The notes beneath the pieces are model-generated. The model had not been told where the DNA came from. It made no database searches and saw only the letters and a program-made list of their open reading frames with translations. The translations under genes and the position numbers were made by a program. A stretch of DNA of 64,000 bases from Metallyticus violacea (taxonomy: Eukaryota; Arthropoda; Insecta; Mantodea; Metallyticidae): positions 182,564,541 through 182,628,540 of the forward strand of contig CM060846.1 of assembly GCA_030762175.1 (NCBI GenBank), read 5' to 3'. Position 1 is the first letter of the stretch. Each line of letters opens with the position of its first letter. This document shows, one piece after another, positions 1 through 12,800 of the stretch.

Positions 1-684
1 TACCTTATTTCTTCATCAATATTTTTCATTGACATTGCTTTTAAAACAGTTATATTTCCTATAAAATGTTAACTTGAAGGTTCTCACTTGAACAGGAGTC
101 CTCTCCGCGTTCTGCGCAACCTGCCGCAACCCTAAGTCCTCCTAACCTAGAATATGCACTTACTGGAGACGTTATTACCAAACGATTTTAGAAAAGCTTC
201 GTCTCACAGTAGCATTTGTTAAGTGTAAGTGAAAAAATGCGAAAGCACGTGTGTGACAATTCTATTTCCTGGAAAACCATATCTTCTCAAATCACGTAGG
301 ATGGGACAGTGTATTTTGTGGCCGTGTAAAGGGGGAGAGGTGGGAGGTCGAATTCGAGCTTGGTGTAGGGCTAGAAGGGGGTTGCCGTTACAGCTACCAA
401 ATGTCCTGTGCAGGAATGGATGATGAACGGCACTTCGTTTACTAGCCATTAAACTAAAGAGCTAGAGCAGTTAGACCGACGCGGTAGGCGTCAGCTCAGC
501 GCACATTCTTCGCTTTCCACACGGGCGGGTAACCGGCGCCGCCCCACCTCCAATGTTTGCTGAGGTCAACACCTTCCAACATACAACTATCGGACAAGAA
601 CTATAACCTCATGCGGCAGGGTACATAGTGCTGTGTGCAGCCCGGTCGGAGACTTCTGTAGCGAAAACAAGCAAATTTCTTTAC
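1..684. other. Unassigned flank at the left edge
   Basis: No gene, RNA or repeat was recognised. Around 480-560 there is a GC-rich patch unlike its AT-rich surroundings. Short open frames at 219-449 and 229-423 overlap on opposite strands and show no domain or splice-site pair, so I do not call them genes. Confidence 0.4.
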
Positions 685-792
685 CTTAGTACAACGCTCT
701 TCTACAAATACTCCATAGTCCACGTCGTTCTTGTTGACTTCCTGGTATTTCATAACACGTAAGACGTCATATGCAACCTGAGAACCAAACGC
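685..792 (-). CDS. Candidate host exon (36 codons), unknown protein
   Basis: On the minus strand a pyrimidine-rich acceptor ending in TTTTTCAAG precedes the block and a donor AAG|GTAAAG follows it. The block is exactly 108 bp and open in phase 0; the encoded peptide starts AFGSQVAYDV and ends VFVEERCTK. The composition looks more protein-like than the surrounding AT-rich DNA. I do not recognise the family. It may belong to the same minus-strand gene as the candidate exons at 6115-6210 and 7816-7850, but the phase does not join directly to 6115-6210, so another exon would have to lie between them. Without transcript data it could be a chance frame. Confidence 0.35.
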
Positions 793-1065
793 CTTGAAAA
801 ACAAACCTCAATAAGATCAAGTACATATTCCTACCAGTCACTTAGAATGAATTTGCAGTAACGAACACCAAACCCGCTCAGAAGATATGCCCCTCCTCCC
901 AAAAAAAAATCTAAGTGAATATATATTCCAGGTATCTTCTTCCTAGAACTCTTCAGTAAGGAAATTACAATTTTTTTCTCATTATTTCAGAGTGAGAACA
1001 GACAATACTAATGTTTCTTGGTATTGTAAAGTTAAAATACGTTATGAGACAATGAATGCGGAATG
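793..1065. other. Unassigned AT-rich sequence
   Basis: Nothing recognised; probably intron or intergenic DNA. Confidence 0.4.
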
Positions 1066-1079
1066 AACACACACACACA

Positions 1080-1148
<69 letters not shown>
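1066..1148. repeat. Compound (AC)n-(AT)n microsatellite
   Basis: A run of AC dinucleotides with one interruption passes directly into a run of AT dinucleotides, about 80 bp in all. This is a simple repeat with no coding content. Confidence 0.97.
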
Positions 1149-1150
<2 letters not shown>

Positions 1151-2484
1151 CTACTTATTAAACTGTTTGCCTCTCTTGCATTTTGCCTGATTCTTAAATC
1201 ACATATTTAACAGTATTAGTTGTAGGTAGGAAAATGGGTTCAATCTGTGAATTACGAACATTCTCTGGAATATGAAAGCAACTTTAGCACAGTGAACAGA
1301 GGACACAGTAGCACTTACAATTTCCTATGAAAACTGGGGAAAATTAACACACACCTTCGAAACATAGTGATGAATTAAAATGGCGTCTTCGCCTTGAGTT
1401 TGAAATGGAAATAGTTCCTGGGACTTGAATTCGAAGACTAGGCAAGTCTTGACACAACCCACAAGTTAAATATGCATTACGTGCCAAAAACTAACACTGC
1501 ACATATTTTGCCTATAGGTATATACATAACGCACAAATGATGCAGGTAGTAAATACAATGTTAAATCCGAATGGGGTTAAGTGAAGTTAAGTGAAAATGT
1601 CTCAAATTAATGAGTAAAGTCATAAGTTTCTTCGGTACATTGTAAAGATATTCTTGAGATAGAAATGCTTACAATAGGCTTATGGTAACAATTTAAGTAG
1701 TTAAGAAAAAATATAAATACGCAACATAGGGCGCAAATTCGCTCTAAAAGAATTAGCACGAGGAACAAAAGTGTATAAGTTTCGTTAATAAACAAAAGGG
1801 GTGAAACAATTAGGCGCAATTCCCCTCCAAAAAGAAATGGTACGAGGAACAATAGTGTATAAGCTTCGTCAATAAACAAGGGCGGGGGAAAAAAAAAACT
1901 AAAGAAAAAGTTCGTGATTTTCAATACACTTATTGCACAACATTCTCATAATTTTTAAAGAAACTAATCTATGTTAATTGATTCCCAGTAGGGAATAGTT
2001 GCTACGGCTTTCTTCCGTTCTCGGAACTTTTGTCATCCTCTGTACATTTGGGAGATCAAGGATTCCAACTCCATTGCGCCACCATTAACTCCTGGTTGTG
2101 AGTGTCTTAGTCGGCCTTGGGGGCTAAAAAATATAAAACATTTTTTCAGCAGTCTTTTATAAAGAATACAAACATTGAAATGTAGAAAATGTCTAATTTC
2201 TGTCCACTCTTTAACTCATTTGCTCTTAAATTCTGCTTTTATATATAATGACAGTTTCTTTTTCATTTCTTACGCAATAGTTAACAGCCAATTGTTTTAA
2301 ACTGCTTTTTTTCTGCATCGATATCCTGCTCGCACAACACAGAACAGATTTTTATACTCGTGAGCTGCAACTCAACTAGATGAGGAAATATTCTGACATT
2401 TCCCAAATATGTAAAATATTATTCACTATATATCCTCTCGCTATACTATTACGTTTTTATTTCATTTGTTGTTGTTTCTTTTAT
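1149..2484. other. Unassigned AT-rich sequence
   Basis: No gene recognised. Two short similar stretches, near 1738-1790 and 1806-1880, read as a diverged tandem duplication of about 100 bp (both contain 'ggtacgaggaacaa' or a near match, followed by 'agtgtataag'). The long open frame across them is a by-product of the duplication. A GC-richer patch at 1990-2130 could be a worn repeat but has no second copy here. Confidence 0.35.
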
Positions 2485-2768
2485 TAGATTCATTTACAGG
2501 CGCTTTTTAACATCTCAGTCATCAGGGTCCCATTCAATTCAGGGCGTGAAACGGCCCACAAATTTTGCTCAGAGGCCTCTTTTTTCAAGCTTGAGGTTCT
2601 TTATCGTGCCGTAAATGTACGACACGGGACCCACCGCTTTACTTCCCTTCCGAAGGAAGCCATACTAAGGATTTTTACGCCCGAAAAATCCATCGGTCCT
2701 GGCCGGGATCGAACCCGCGATCTTGGGTTTAGGAGGCAAGTATGGTAACCACTACACCACCAGGACCG
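2485..2768 (-). mobile_element. tRNA-derived SINE, family 1, copy 1
   Basis: Read on the minus strand, the element opens with a tRNA-like head: GGTGGTGTAGTGGTTACC matches an A-box region and GCGGGTTCGATCCCGGCC is a B-box and T-arm, closing with CCAGGACC against GGTCCTGG as an acceptor stem. A body of about 200 bp follows and ends near the motif 'acctgagatgttaaa'. Two further copies with the same body lie at 37868-38148 and 42214-42488, which shows that it is a dispersed family and not a tRNA gene. SINEs depend on LINE machinery for movement; the partner is not shown by this sequence. Confidence 0.85.
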
Positions 2769-4380
2769 ACATATTTGTAAACTGCACGAACCAAAGTGCT
2801 TCAGATGAAAAATCGTTTTGATTTAAAAAGCGTTATACCTGAGGAATGCATAAACGAGTGACATTCCTGCGAATGTGTTGTGGTTCCAAAACCTCCAGCA
2901 GAAAAGCTGCGTCATCAAACACTAAATGGATGAAAATAACCCATTTTGATGCTCTCCTCCAACGGATTGCAGCATTTATCCTGAAGATAACAATTTTTTC
3001 ATTCCTCTATCACAATTCAAATAATGGAACGACTACAATTAAACTGCGCTTGGACAAAGCAAAACTTCGCTTTTCTGTTTTACTGGTAACGTTTGATATC
3101 TTAACTTGGCAGCAACACTGCTAAGGAGGGAAGAAGTACCAGTTGGTTACGTCTTCTACAACCTGGAAATTCTACATTTTCTTGTGGCACCGGTCGTAAA
3201 ACTTTTAGATTTGTTTTGCTATTTCATTGTTTTATGCTTACACCTAATAAATGTAAATTTGCAATATTTCGCATTGATAGGAAAAAAGGAGAAAAACACT
3301 ATATTTATACCTATGCTTAATCGTGGGCAACCGATTTGAATAAACGTAGAATTTATTCGTCATTAGTGCTCTTATTTTAAAATAATTCGCGCATTAAAAG
3401 CGTAATAATAGTGATAATAATAAATTAATGGTAACAAGCCAGTGAGAAAGACTAAAAGCTAACTATAGCTAAACAAACTCAATGAGAAATAATTATATAT
3501 TTTTTATTCTAATGGATATTTCGCATTTAAAACTATAAAAAACTACAACTGTGGAACTTACAATTTATGATTTCAATGCAAATGTACCATTAAACATTCC
3601 AAGTTTAAACACATTACATTGCTGAGATAGCTACCGGATATTAGTTTGTGCTCCAAATATACAAACAGAAGATGCTATCAATTTCAAGAGAGAAAGTGAC
3701 ACATTTTGCTTCTGCAACGATGCAATTTTATGGTTTATAAAAACATACCCAAATTTTGTATTTGGCATTTTTAGTATTGTTAAGTGTCTACCGATGATGT
3801 AGTGATGTAATAAAGTAGAAGAAGGTAGAAATACCCCTCACCTAAAACCCGTTTCACATCAGAGTTTCATATTCAGTCCACTCAAGTCACATCAGTAATT
3901 CAGTTTCTTATTAAGAATGTCACACGAGGAAAAAGTTAAAAGTCATCAGGACGTTCTGAATTCATCCTATTAATAAGTAAACAGGTATGAGCATTTTCCA
4001 TCTTTATTCACTGAGTTGAATTGATCCGATAATTTTTTGTAATACTTTTCGAATGAATACTGAAAGATTGTCATTGTTTTATAATGAGATATTATGCCGT
4101 TTTCAATACCTTACATCACTGCACTTCGACATCTTTATCACTAATCTATTGTTGTTTAACAACCTTGTAAATATAATGTAACAAATTAAACTGAAGCAGT
4201 ACTGAAATGTGTGAAAGATGAACAGGACGAAGAAAGTTCAACTGACTGGCAGTTTTTACTTGATTGGAGACAACTAACATTTGAAGTGAAATACAGAACT
4301 TTGTGTGTTACTGTGTTGAATATGCTGGGCGAGGTGACATAGCACGCTCTAGTATGAAACGGACTTAAAAAGCAAACATA
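2769..4380. other. Unassigned AT-rich sequence
   Basis: Two overlapping open frames at 2846-3124 and 3106-3339 have no recognisable domain, no second copy and no convincing splice or promoter context; I treat them as chance. Nothing else is recognised. Confidence 0.35.
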
Positions 4381-4394
4381 TTGGTACAGTCAGA

Positions 4395-4714
4395 CCACCT
4401 CCTAGGTCTAGTGGTTAGCGCTGTTACCGGGTTCGATTCTCGGTACATGTTTAGGAATTTTTCTAAGTTAGGGAGGTCTGGAACGGGTCCACCCAGCCTC
4501 GTGAGAACAGTTGGGAAGTGCCTGATACAAGGTGGAGTTCTTCGATCACGAAAGCCGCATGATAGGCGACCGGCTGGTCACCGGCATGCTGATCACATGT
4601 CCCCTGCAATGCTACCCTCTATCAATGAAGTCGTAAGACGGAGTTAAGTGGAAGCAGAGGTTGCCGCGGCAGGTCAAGGCTCACCCTTGGGTGCAGCGCC
4701 AAATGAGAAGAAGA
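4395..4714 (+). mobile_element. tRNA-derived SINE, family 5, with target duplication
   Basis: The left part holds GGTCTAGTGGTTAGCGCTG (A-box type) and ACCGGGTTCGATTCTCGG (B-box type), so the head is tRNA-like although its anticodon arm is shortened. The body ends in a GAAGAAGA-like tail. Near-identical 14-bp flanks, 'ttggtacagtcaga' at 4381-4394 and 'ttgatacagtcaga' at 4715-4728 with one mismatch, look like the target-site duplication and fix both ends. Only one copy is in the window. The 88-codon open frame inside it is incidental. Confidence 0.75.
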
Positions 4715-4728
4715 TTGATACAGTCAGA

Positions 4729-5009
4729 TCCTCTAAGAGGAGGGATAATTTTTAACTGGGAAGAAGTATTATTGGTCATGATGTACAACTACGTATTGAG
4801 TTCCCCCATTAATCATACTCGTAACACGCAACAAAACTAGGCTGAAGAAAACAAATATCTCATGTTCATTTATAGTAGACGTTAACATCCAAAACCTCAG
4901 CTATTCTGTTCACTCAGCGTTACAATTCTCATATTTCATATTTTATTCCCTATATTTGAGCATATTAACACGCATATAAGCTTATATTTTATGAAGTTTT
5001 AGGTAAACC
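4729..5009. other. Unassigned sequence
   Basis: Nothing recognised. Confidence 0.4.
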
Positions 5010-5456
5010 GTGAGGAGTAACTAAGGCGGCAGCGCTGGGATTCACATTTGAGAGATCCCGGGTTCAATTATCTTGGTGGGTCCATCCTGATCTTGATTTT
5101 TTTTTTTTTGTGTGGTACCCGTTGGTCACTTAGGAAGATGCTCATATGGGGGTGTATTTTTCCACGAATTTTCCACTTTTCCATTTCATATTGTTTCATT
5201 TCATAGATCTTGTTACAAGGTAGAAAATGTCAGGCAAGGTGGGTTGCTGCTTTGCAGTTTGGCGGTGAATTTGCAATGGAAGAATTTTGTAGTATGGCGG
5301 GTTCTTCTAGGGGATCTCGAGCCGCGAGCGGAAAATAACAATCGCGACTCTTGCAGGCCGAACGGTGTCTGGGACTTGCCATGTGGAAAAATAAGTCACC
5401 TCGCCTTGTTCGTGTATCGCCGCCCCCGGTCTGTCCCTTCCTTCATCCAGTAAGTA
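5010..5456 (+). mobile_element. tRNA-related SINE, family 4, copy 1
   Basis: Shares with the copy at 55795-56112 a B-box-type block (GATCCCGGGTTCAATT), the following 'ccatcctgat' type sequence, and a downstream block containing GTCAGGC, a GGGTT segment and AGTTTGGCGGTG. An A-box-like stretch (TAACTAAGGCGGCAGCGC) precedes the B box. A T-rich run at 5099-5110 interrupts it. The 3' boundary is uncertain. Open frames across it are incidental. Confidence 0.6.
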
Positions 5457-6114
5457 CCTCCTTTGGGGATATTAATACAATAGACTGCTCAATGTGGCCG
5501 GAGTGCCGAAACATCCTTCACCGTCCCAAATCTTATCTTATTTTACCCCTACCTGTCATATCTATCCTAAAGGTTAGATAATCCTTCAATTGAGTAATTA
5601 AATAAATAAAGAGCAAATAAAATAAAATTCAAAATATTTATCGGCAATAAAGAACAATAACTAGGAAAACGAAACCGAAAGAGAGAACAAAAAATATTTT
5701 TCAATAAAATGTACATTGCCCTTAAGCCAGCAACAAGTTTTCTCACCACTCCTTGGGCCATTTAACACTTAAAACACGCGCTGGTGCCACAGACCTTTGC
5801 ATAATGTACATATACTGGTGACAAATGCCCAGCAATTAGACGCGCCTAGATCAAAGGTTTTACAAGAGAATGAATCATTTGCAATCTTAAACTAGCATCG
5901 CTGATTTGGAATGTATAATACATTTGAAACAAATAAAGATACAATCATTTTATGGACAAAGACCAAATATAATCACGAAAAGGAACGAAAGATATATAAA
6001 TATATATAGCAAGTGTGAAACAAAAGGAATGAAGAGCCTAAGGACCTTCACCATAACGACGATGTAACCTACTCCTACTAAAAGCTAACCAAGAACTTTT
6101 CTGACACTACGTAC
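5457..6114. other. Unassigned sequence
   Basis: No gene recognised. The minus-strand frame at 5567-5761 lacks splice signals or domain features. Confidence 0.35.
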
Positions 6115-6210
6115 CTTTCGAAAGCCTCCAGAGTTCTTTGGAAGAGAAGACCCCAGTGGCAAGAATTGTGTCGTTGCACACCACGCCGTTGTACGGGTTG
6201 TGAGTGTAAC
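6115..6210 (-). CDS. Candidate host exon (96 bp), unknown protein
   Basis: On the minus strand the acceptor TTATTACAG|GTTAC and donor CGAAAG|GTACG bound 96 bp. In the best frame (two leading bases, 31 codons, one trailing base) it encodes a peptide beginning YTHNPYNGVVCNDT and ending ELWRLSK, with a possible N-glycosylation site. The other two frames are open too, so the frame is inferred from composition and from joining: the upstream candidate exon at 7816-7850 ends with the one base needed to complete the first codon (G|GT, glycine). I do not recognise the family. Confidence 0.5.
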
Positions 6211-7815
6211 CTGTAATAACAATAACAAGCATTCACTCTTCAGGATGACGTCTTCGAAACTACATTCTCTTTGCACCAGAACGAATGAAACAAGGCTTCT
6301 AGCTAAGCTGACTACAGAGAAGACAACGTTGCATAAAATTACAAACAAGAGCAGTGTCTATGAGAAAAAAAAAAAAAAAAAAAAAAAAGGAAATAAAAAG
6401 TAAGCCTACAATCTGCATAATACATATAATTGTCTAAAACCATAAAGTATATATATAGCATATTTACTTGTGTACATGTATTTTAAATTTATTTAAGATA
6501 TATTAAACCGTGACATAGTAAAAAATAGCAAATAAGTAGTAAATATTAAGCATAGTAAATTTTCACGAAACTTGAAACAACGAGTCCCTTGAACCTTTTG
6601 ATTTTTTTTTCAGAAATTTGTCGATTTTTTTTAAAAAAAATGTATGACTGCTTTTAGTTTATTTGACAAATATATGATTAATATTCAGTCGATATATATC
6701 AGCTCTCAGTATGTTTTATTTTGTTCAATTACATTTACATACTTGGTATTTGAACTAGAACAAACAATCTGTATGTACATAAAAAGCAAAGATTTCTAAT
6801 ATCAGCGACCGTTATAAAAAAAACCGAAGATATTTTTACTGGCGAGGTAAATCATGTGAAAAAATAAACATGTCACATTCATTAATAAATACTATGTTTT
6901 CAGTATTAAATATCTAAGTATTACTAACGGAGTGAGTCTAAAATATATAAAGGTACAGTCTAACGACTTGTCCAATTCCATCAACCCGGATTTTCCGTTT
7001 ATTCCGATTTTTTATGTAAAAACTAGCGCTTGTTAAAAAATGGGACAGGTCTAGTATAAAAATATCATTCACTTAAGTGCTCATTTTAGCACTGATATGC
7101 AGCAACCAATTCATAAAAAAACAACACAATATTAACACCAATTCGGAATAGAAAAACAAAAGAAACTCATAGACTGTTTCTTTATTACATAATTGTAATC
7201 GAACTTATATGAACAGCATTTATTACAGTTCAACTTAAGATATATGCTTCGCTTTGTACTGTGGTTAGCTAAATATATTGTCTTGTAAAGTTCAAAATGC
7301 ATGCTAACTTTACTACTGTCATTAACGACATATGCGAATGTTGTGTCCAATAAACGTACTCCACACAAACTATTGTTTGCTAAATGTGCCCCCAACCCGT
7401 GAAATTTATATTTTAATTAATTTCATTTACACCGAATGCAGTAATCTAAACACTTGATTTTGTGTTCGTTGTTACGAACACAGCAAACAGTTTCGTCAAA
7501 ACGATCGCTCGTAATACATAATTATAATTTGTAATGCTATAATTTCGTTCGTAAATGTTTCGTTGCATTTAACCGTCTCTCACCTATCTTTCAGACAAGA
7601 ATGGGTTCTCATTTCACATATGGTGATATTAAATGGGTGAAATTACTTCACAAACGAAGTTAAGAACTACCTTAATTGCAATACGCCAATATAACATTTA
7701 CCACGCATTCTATAACTATGCATTTCGACTACTAGGTTAATTAAAGCTGAATCGGGACCTGCACAGTATTATAAAATATGTGAAACATTTGAGTATCCAA
7801 AATTCAAAAACGTAC
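6211..7815. other. Presumed intron, AT-rich, with poly(A) run
   Basis: Lies between two candidate exons of the same minus-strand gene. A pure A run at 6364-6388 is the only repeat. The open frame at 7132-7395 has no supporting feature. Confidence 0.35.
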
Positions 7816-7850
7816 CCCTGGAGATTTCTGCGCCGCTTTTCAGTTGATAC
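7816..7850 (-). CDS. Candidate 35-bp host micro-exon
   Basis: On the minus strand a strong pyrimidine-rich acceptor (GCTCCTCCCCATCAG) and a donor (CAGGG|GTACGT) flank 35 bp. Read with one leading base it gives YQLKSGAEISR plus one base, which completes a glycine codon with the next candidate exon at 6115-6210. The matching phases and strong splice sites are the evidence; at 35 bp, chance is still possible. Confidence 0.4.
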
Positions 7851-9526
7851 CTGATGGGGAGGAGCATATTTACATTGCATTCAGAAAAATATGGATGACA
7901 GCAAGAGATAAATTTCGGTTTAGTTAAATGTCGCGAAAATGCGAACATAGATAGGGACGATGTGCAATAGCCGCTCCCGCCATTTGCACTGTATTAAGAA
8001 CCACTCGCCAGCCCATTCTGCAGCATAGAAGGTACTCTGGTAGCTCTCTTTATAAGAGGGAACAATTCTTTAATGAAATGTTAGAAAGTATGTACTAAAA
8101 CACCACAAAATGGAAATAAGCACTACAAATATCAGTTTTATAGTGATATGCATCGTCAGAGGCTATTAACAAGGTTCCTCAATTGAAGTAATTGAAACAT
8201 TATTGCTGACAGAAATTTATTAATTCATGACACTAAAGAATCGTTCTATAAACTCGTGATTTGCTTAGTTCCAAAAGAATATGATTTTTAAAAATTAAAA
8301 CAAAATTTTATCACGTTAGAACGAAATATTTTAAGAAGAAACGTGTATCAACTCAATGTATAAAATATTAATTGTAAAACAATATATACAGTATCATTTA
8401 TTAAAAGAGAATATAATGGAAAACAGAATTCACTATATATTATACAAAAATTATAGGGAAAAGCTTATATTTAACCTTTTTCAACAGACACATAGAAATA
8501 TGATTTTAAGGCGAGCGGATTTAACTTGTTATAAGATAATGGTAAACATGCTTACCATCTAGCATAAAATTTAATATATGCAGTGCAACGTACAAAAGGT
8601 GGCCCTTGCCGGCAGCTTTAGTGCTTTTAAATGCATTATGGTACTTTTCAGTGCATCATACAACACTATGGTTGGCAATGCAAATTGTTTCTGAAGGTGG
8701 TACCCATTGCTACAAGAGATTTGTTTTTCGTGCTAATTTTTCTGCAAAAGGTTATCGCCAGTTTCAATATTGTTAAAGCCAAAATTATTGTGAACGGGTA
8801 TGTATTATATGCACACAAACTATTTTACAAATAAATGTTGAGTTATGATAAATGAATCAAGCATGTCCATATCTTCAAACTTCAGTTAGCGATCACTTTT
8901 AGCAAGACTGCAAAAGTAATATATGTTTCAAATAATTTAAGCGCTCTTATTAATTATTATCTGGACTTAGTGGATGCTAATAAGTGGTTACGATCCTAAA
9001 ACTTATGTTGGCCTTCCAGTATTTGGGTTATTATGTTGCGCGAAAATGAGAGCAATAATCTAAAGTTTCTTTTTCACTTTGTATATTTTTCCTCCAGAAT
9101 AACGGAAAGAATATCCTTACAAAAACTCAAATAAATTACTCAAGCTGAGTTAAAACATTCTTTCAGTAAATTAGCGCCAATCAGCTTATGGATTCAGATT
9201 TTCGGGAAGATTCTGATGCAAACGATGAATTACCTTTTACTGCAATTGGGAACTCCCACTGCTTCAAAATTTCGAATGCATTAGAAGAAAAATCTGACGA
9301 ATCTATAGATATTTCTGACACAATCCCAACGTTGATAGCACAAGTATACAAAATAATTATCCCTGAGAGCAGCGGGGAATAAGAGGAAGAATAAAATGAA
9401 AACGAAAATCTAGACCTTCCTATTGAAATCTTTACTTCATTCTTCACAATGATGTGCTGGAGAATATTGTGTATAATTCCATTCTGTATGCAATATAATA
9501 TAGGTTGAGCTAAATTCAGCTATTGA
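7851..9526. other. Unassigned AT-rich sequence
   Basis: No recognisable gene. A short acidic frame at 9188-9382 (starts MDSDFREDSD) has no second copy or neighbours to support it. Confidence 0.35.
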
Positions 9527-9831
9527 GATGATGATTATTGCTTAAAGGGAGCAAAACTGCTAAGGTCATTAGCACCCAAACACACTAAAACTGTGCTAAA
9601 ATGGAAATAAATAATCAATATATCTACACGAAATATCTATGCAGAGAACAAGCGGACTTAGCTCGGCGGGCAATAAAAATAAAAAACCCAATACAAATAA
9701 CAAAAAAAAAAAAAAAATAACATTGTCAACAATGAACAAAAGACTGGTGATGAAATACACCAGCAATAGCTGGGAAAATTACAGTCCTAAAGTGTTCTAA
9801 AAAGAAACCGTCACAAATAAAATTATAAAAA

Positions 9832-12800
9832 TCACACCATGCACCAAAAAACCACAAACACGCATAAAACAGAGCATGCGCTCGAATGCAACAATATCAT
9901 CCGCAAGTACTTCATCAAGAGAGGAGGGAAAATCATGGGAGAGTATAAAAGGCGCCAGATGACATTCAATTAAAGTGTGATGCACTGCAAACGGTTGGTC
10001 ATAATAAGGACGCGATGGAGCTCATTCACTTTAAAAAGGCGACGGTGACTACAATGGCAATGCCCAATCCGCAAACGTGCTAATAGTAAGTACTTCGCGA
10101 CGAACTGCGCAAGAAAAAGCTGACCAATTAAAAGGGGTTGATTTTAATTTAAATTCCATTCTTCACAACAGCGATAGAGAACGCATAAAAATTGCTTAAA
10201 ATCACTCAAGTAAAAGCATTGCTCAAATGCAACAGGGTCTAAGCGGGCGGATTTTACTGCGAAATCTGCGGCCTCATGGCCTGAAATTCGTATATGTACA
10301 GGAACCCATAAATATGATGCGCTGAAGCCAGCGTCAAATAGCGCAAACATTGCGTCCTGGATCTTCTGTACAAGAGGTTGGAAGTTGTATTGGTTGCGTA
10401 AAGTCAAAAGGGCACTGAGGGAATCAGAACAAATGACAGTCCCCCAGCCCCTGTGCAGATACAAATAAAACCGCTCGATAAATAGCATTACATTCCCCCA
10501 TTAAAATAGATGTCGCAGAGTCAAGACCAAAAGTTAAACTATCTCTATTAAAAACAGAGGCACATCCAATACCTGTGTCCGTTTTTAAGCCGTCGGTATA
10601 AATAAAATTGCATCTCACAAATGCGACTATCGCGCTAAAATGGCGACGAATAATAGGAGTAGCGGTCGAAGACTTGGGACAGGACGTAAGCCGAAGATAA
10701 ATAGGGACCTCTGCTAAAAGCCGAGGGGGGAAAAAGCTTTCCCGGCTAAGAAAAACAGCAGGTAACTCAACGTTCAAAGTCCGTAACAACTCACGAAAAT
10801 GAAAACCAGCACGCTTAAGAGTAAGAGACTTAGTTGCTTAAAATCTATCCAGCGACATACTAAAAAACGGCTCATTAGTAGGATGGCGAGGGTGAGCAGC
10901 TAATCGACGACCATAACCACCAAGTAAAATCATCCTACGATAAGATAGAAGAGGTTCTCCACGGTCCACACATAGGCTGAACATAGGATTCGTAGGGAAT
11001 ACTCCAATGGCGCCACGGATTCCCCAATGATGAATGGGGTTAAGGTGATGAGGAACTAAAGGTCCAGCAGAGCCATAAACAACACAGCTATAATCGAGTT
11101 TGAGCCGGATTATAGATCGGTAGAAACAAAATAACCGTCAAGTCAGCTTCCCAGTAAGCGCCAAGTAAAACACGTAAAAGACAAAAAGCGTTCATATCGG
11201 CCTCTGAGTTGCGCTATTTGCGATGACCAGCATAATTTCCTATCAAGCACCAAGCCAAGGAGCTTTACTTCGTCTGCGAAAGATAGAGCATCTGGGCAAA
11301 TATGGAGAGATGGCGAAGGCTACTCCTTACAACGCAACAATTCATGCAGACGGTATTCTCAGCAGAATAACGGAACCCGTGGTTAATACTCCAAGCATAA
11401 AGGCGGTTTAAACAGCATTGGAGGCGGCATTCCAAAAGACAAGTTCGCTGATATGAAAGAAAAACAGCAAAATCGTCGACGAGAAATGACGATTTAATCC
11501 CTGGTGGTAAACACTTTGTGATGCAATTAGTAACGCTGACAAACAGTGTGACTTTAAGTACTGTGCCCTAATGTGCTCCGTTCTCCTGGATAAAACGAAA
11601 TGATAAAACAGAACCCACGCGTACATTAAAAATTCGGTTTATCATAAACTGCGGAATAAAAAAGACATCCGACCACATATATGCCAATGATGAAGCATAC
11701 GAAGGATACCGCTTCTCCAGCAGATATCATAGGCCATGTCCAGTTCAAAGAAGACTGCGATCGTTTGGCACTTCAGTACAAATCTGTGGAAAGAAACACC
11801 AGATGTTTGACTGAAGAGCGATGACGACGAAAACCACATTGAACGTTCGTCAAAAGGTGATACGAATCTAACCACCACAAAAGTCGCCCATTAATCATGC
11901 ATTCCATCACATTGCATACGCTACTGGTGAGGGAAATTGGACTAAAGGAAGGTGAGGGTCCTTTCCAGGGTTCGGTATAGGAATGACGGTGGCCACTCAC
12001 CAAGAGCTTGGAAACGTGCAATCACACCAAATACGATTAAAAATCAGAAGCAAGAAAGACTTGTCTTCCGCTGATAAATGTTACAAAATAGCAACATGGA
12101 TTTCCTCTGGCCCCGGAGCGCTATTTCGAGAGATAGAACGCGTATGCTCCATTTCCCTGGCTGTAAATGGGACATTATAGCACTCCGGAGGCAAAGAAGA
12201 ATCCTGTCGATTCAATCTGCTCCTTAATTGTGCGAAACGCAGGAGGATAATTAATGGAACTCGAAACATTAGCTAAAGTGCGCCCTAAAGTATTCGCAAT
12301 CCATAGAAGTAGCCAATACACGGTGTTATACCTTGAGACCAGCAATGGGCGAAAACCCAGGTTTGCCTGCAATGCGGCTAAGCTTATCCCAGACAACAGA
12401 CAAAGGCATTAAGCGGTTAAAAATGAGGCGAAAGCAATCCAAGACGCCTTTTTGCTATCCTTAATACTTGACGAAATTTTGCGCACGCTGTTTATAGCGA
12501 AAGAAATTTGCTGACGTAGGGTGACGACGAAAAACTCGCAAAGCACCTCGGCGTGCATGCAATGCATACATGCATTCATCGATCTACCAAGAAAATGAAA
12601 GCGTCTGCGGTGGGAATACGACCGGGTAATAGCCTGATCTGCAGCTGTAATGAGAACCGCATCGAGATGCTCGATCATGGTGTCAATAGATGGAAAAGCA
12701 CGCCCTGAAAATAGGGCGAGAGAACGGAAGAGGTTCAATTTCGCTTTGTGAATAAGTCGCTTTGGGCGAGCTGAGAATGTATGTGGAAAGACATGATATG

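Noticed and set aside
1607..1924. 105-codon minus-strand frame with repeated LLFLV segments
   Set aside because: The repeated residues come from a diverged DNA duplication of about 100 bp; nothing else supports a gene.
2698..2768. tRNA gene-like sequence with acceptor stem and T-arm
   Set aside because: It is the head of a dispersed SINE with copies at 37868 and 42214 that carry the same 200-bp body; it is not a free-standing tRNA gene.
2846..3339. Two overlapping open frames of 92 and 77 codons
   Set aside because: AT-rich, no domain, no splice sites and no second copy; likely chance.
9188..9382. Acidic 64-codon open frame
   Set aside because: No second copy, no recognisable domain and no splice or promoter context; the opposite strand is open too.
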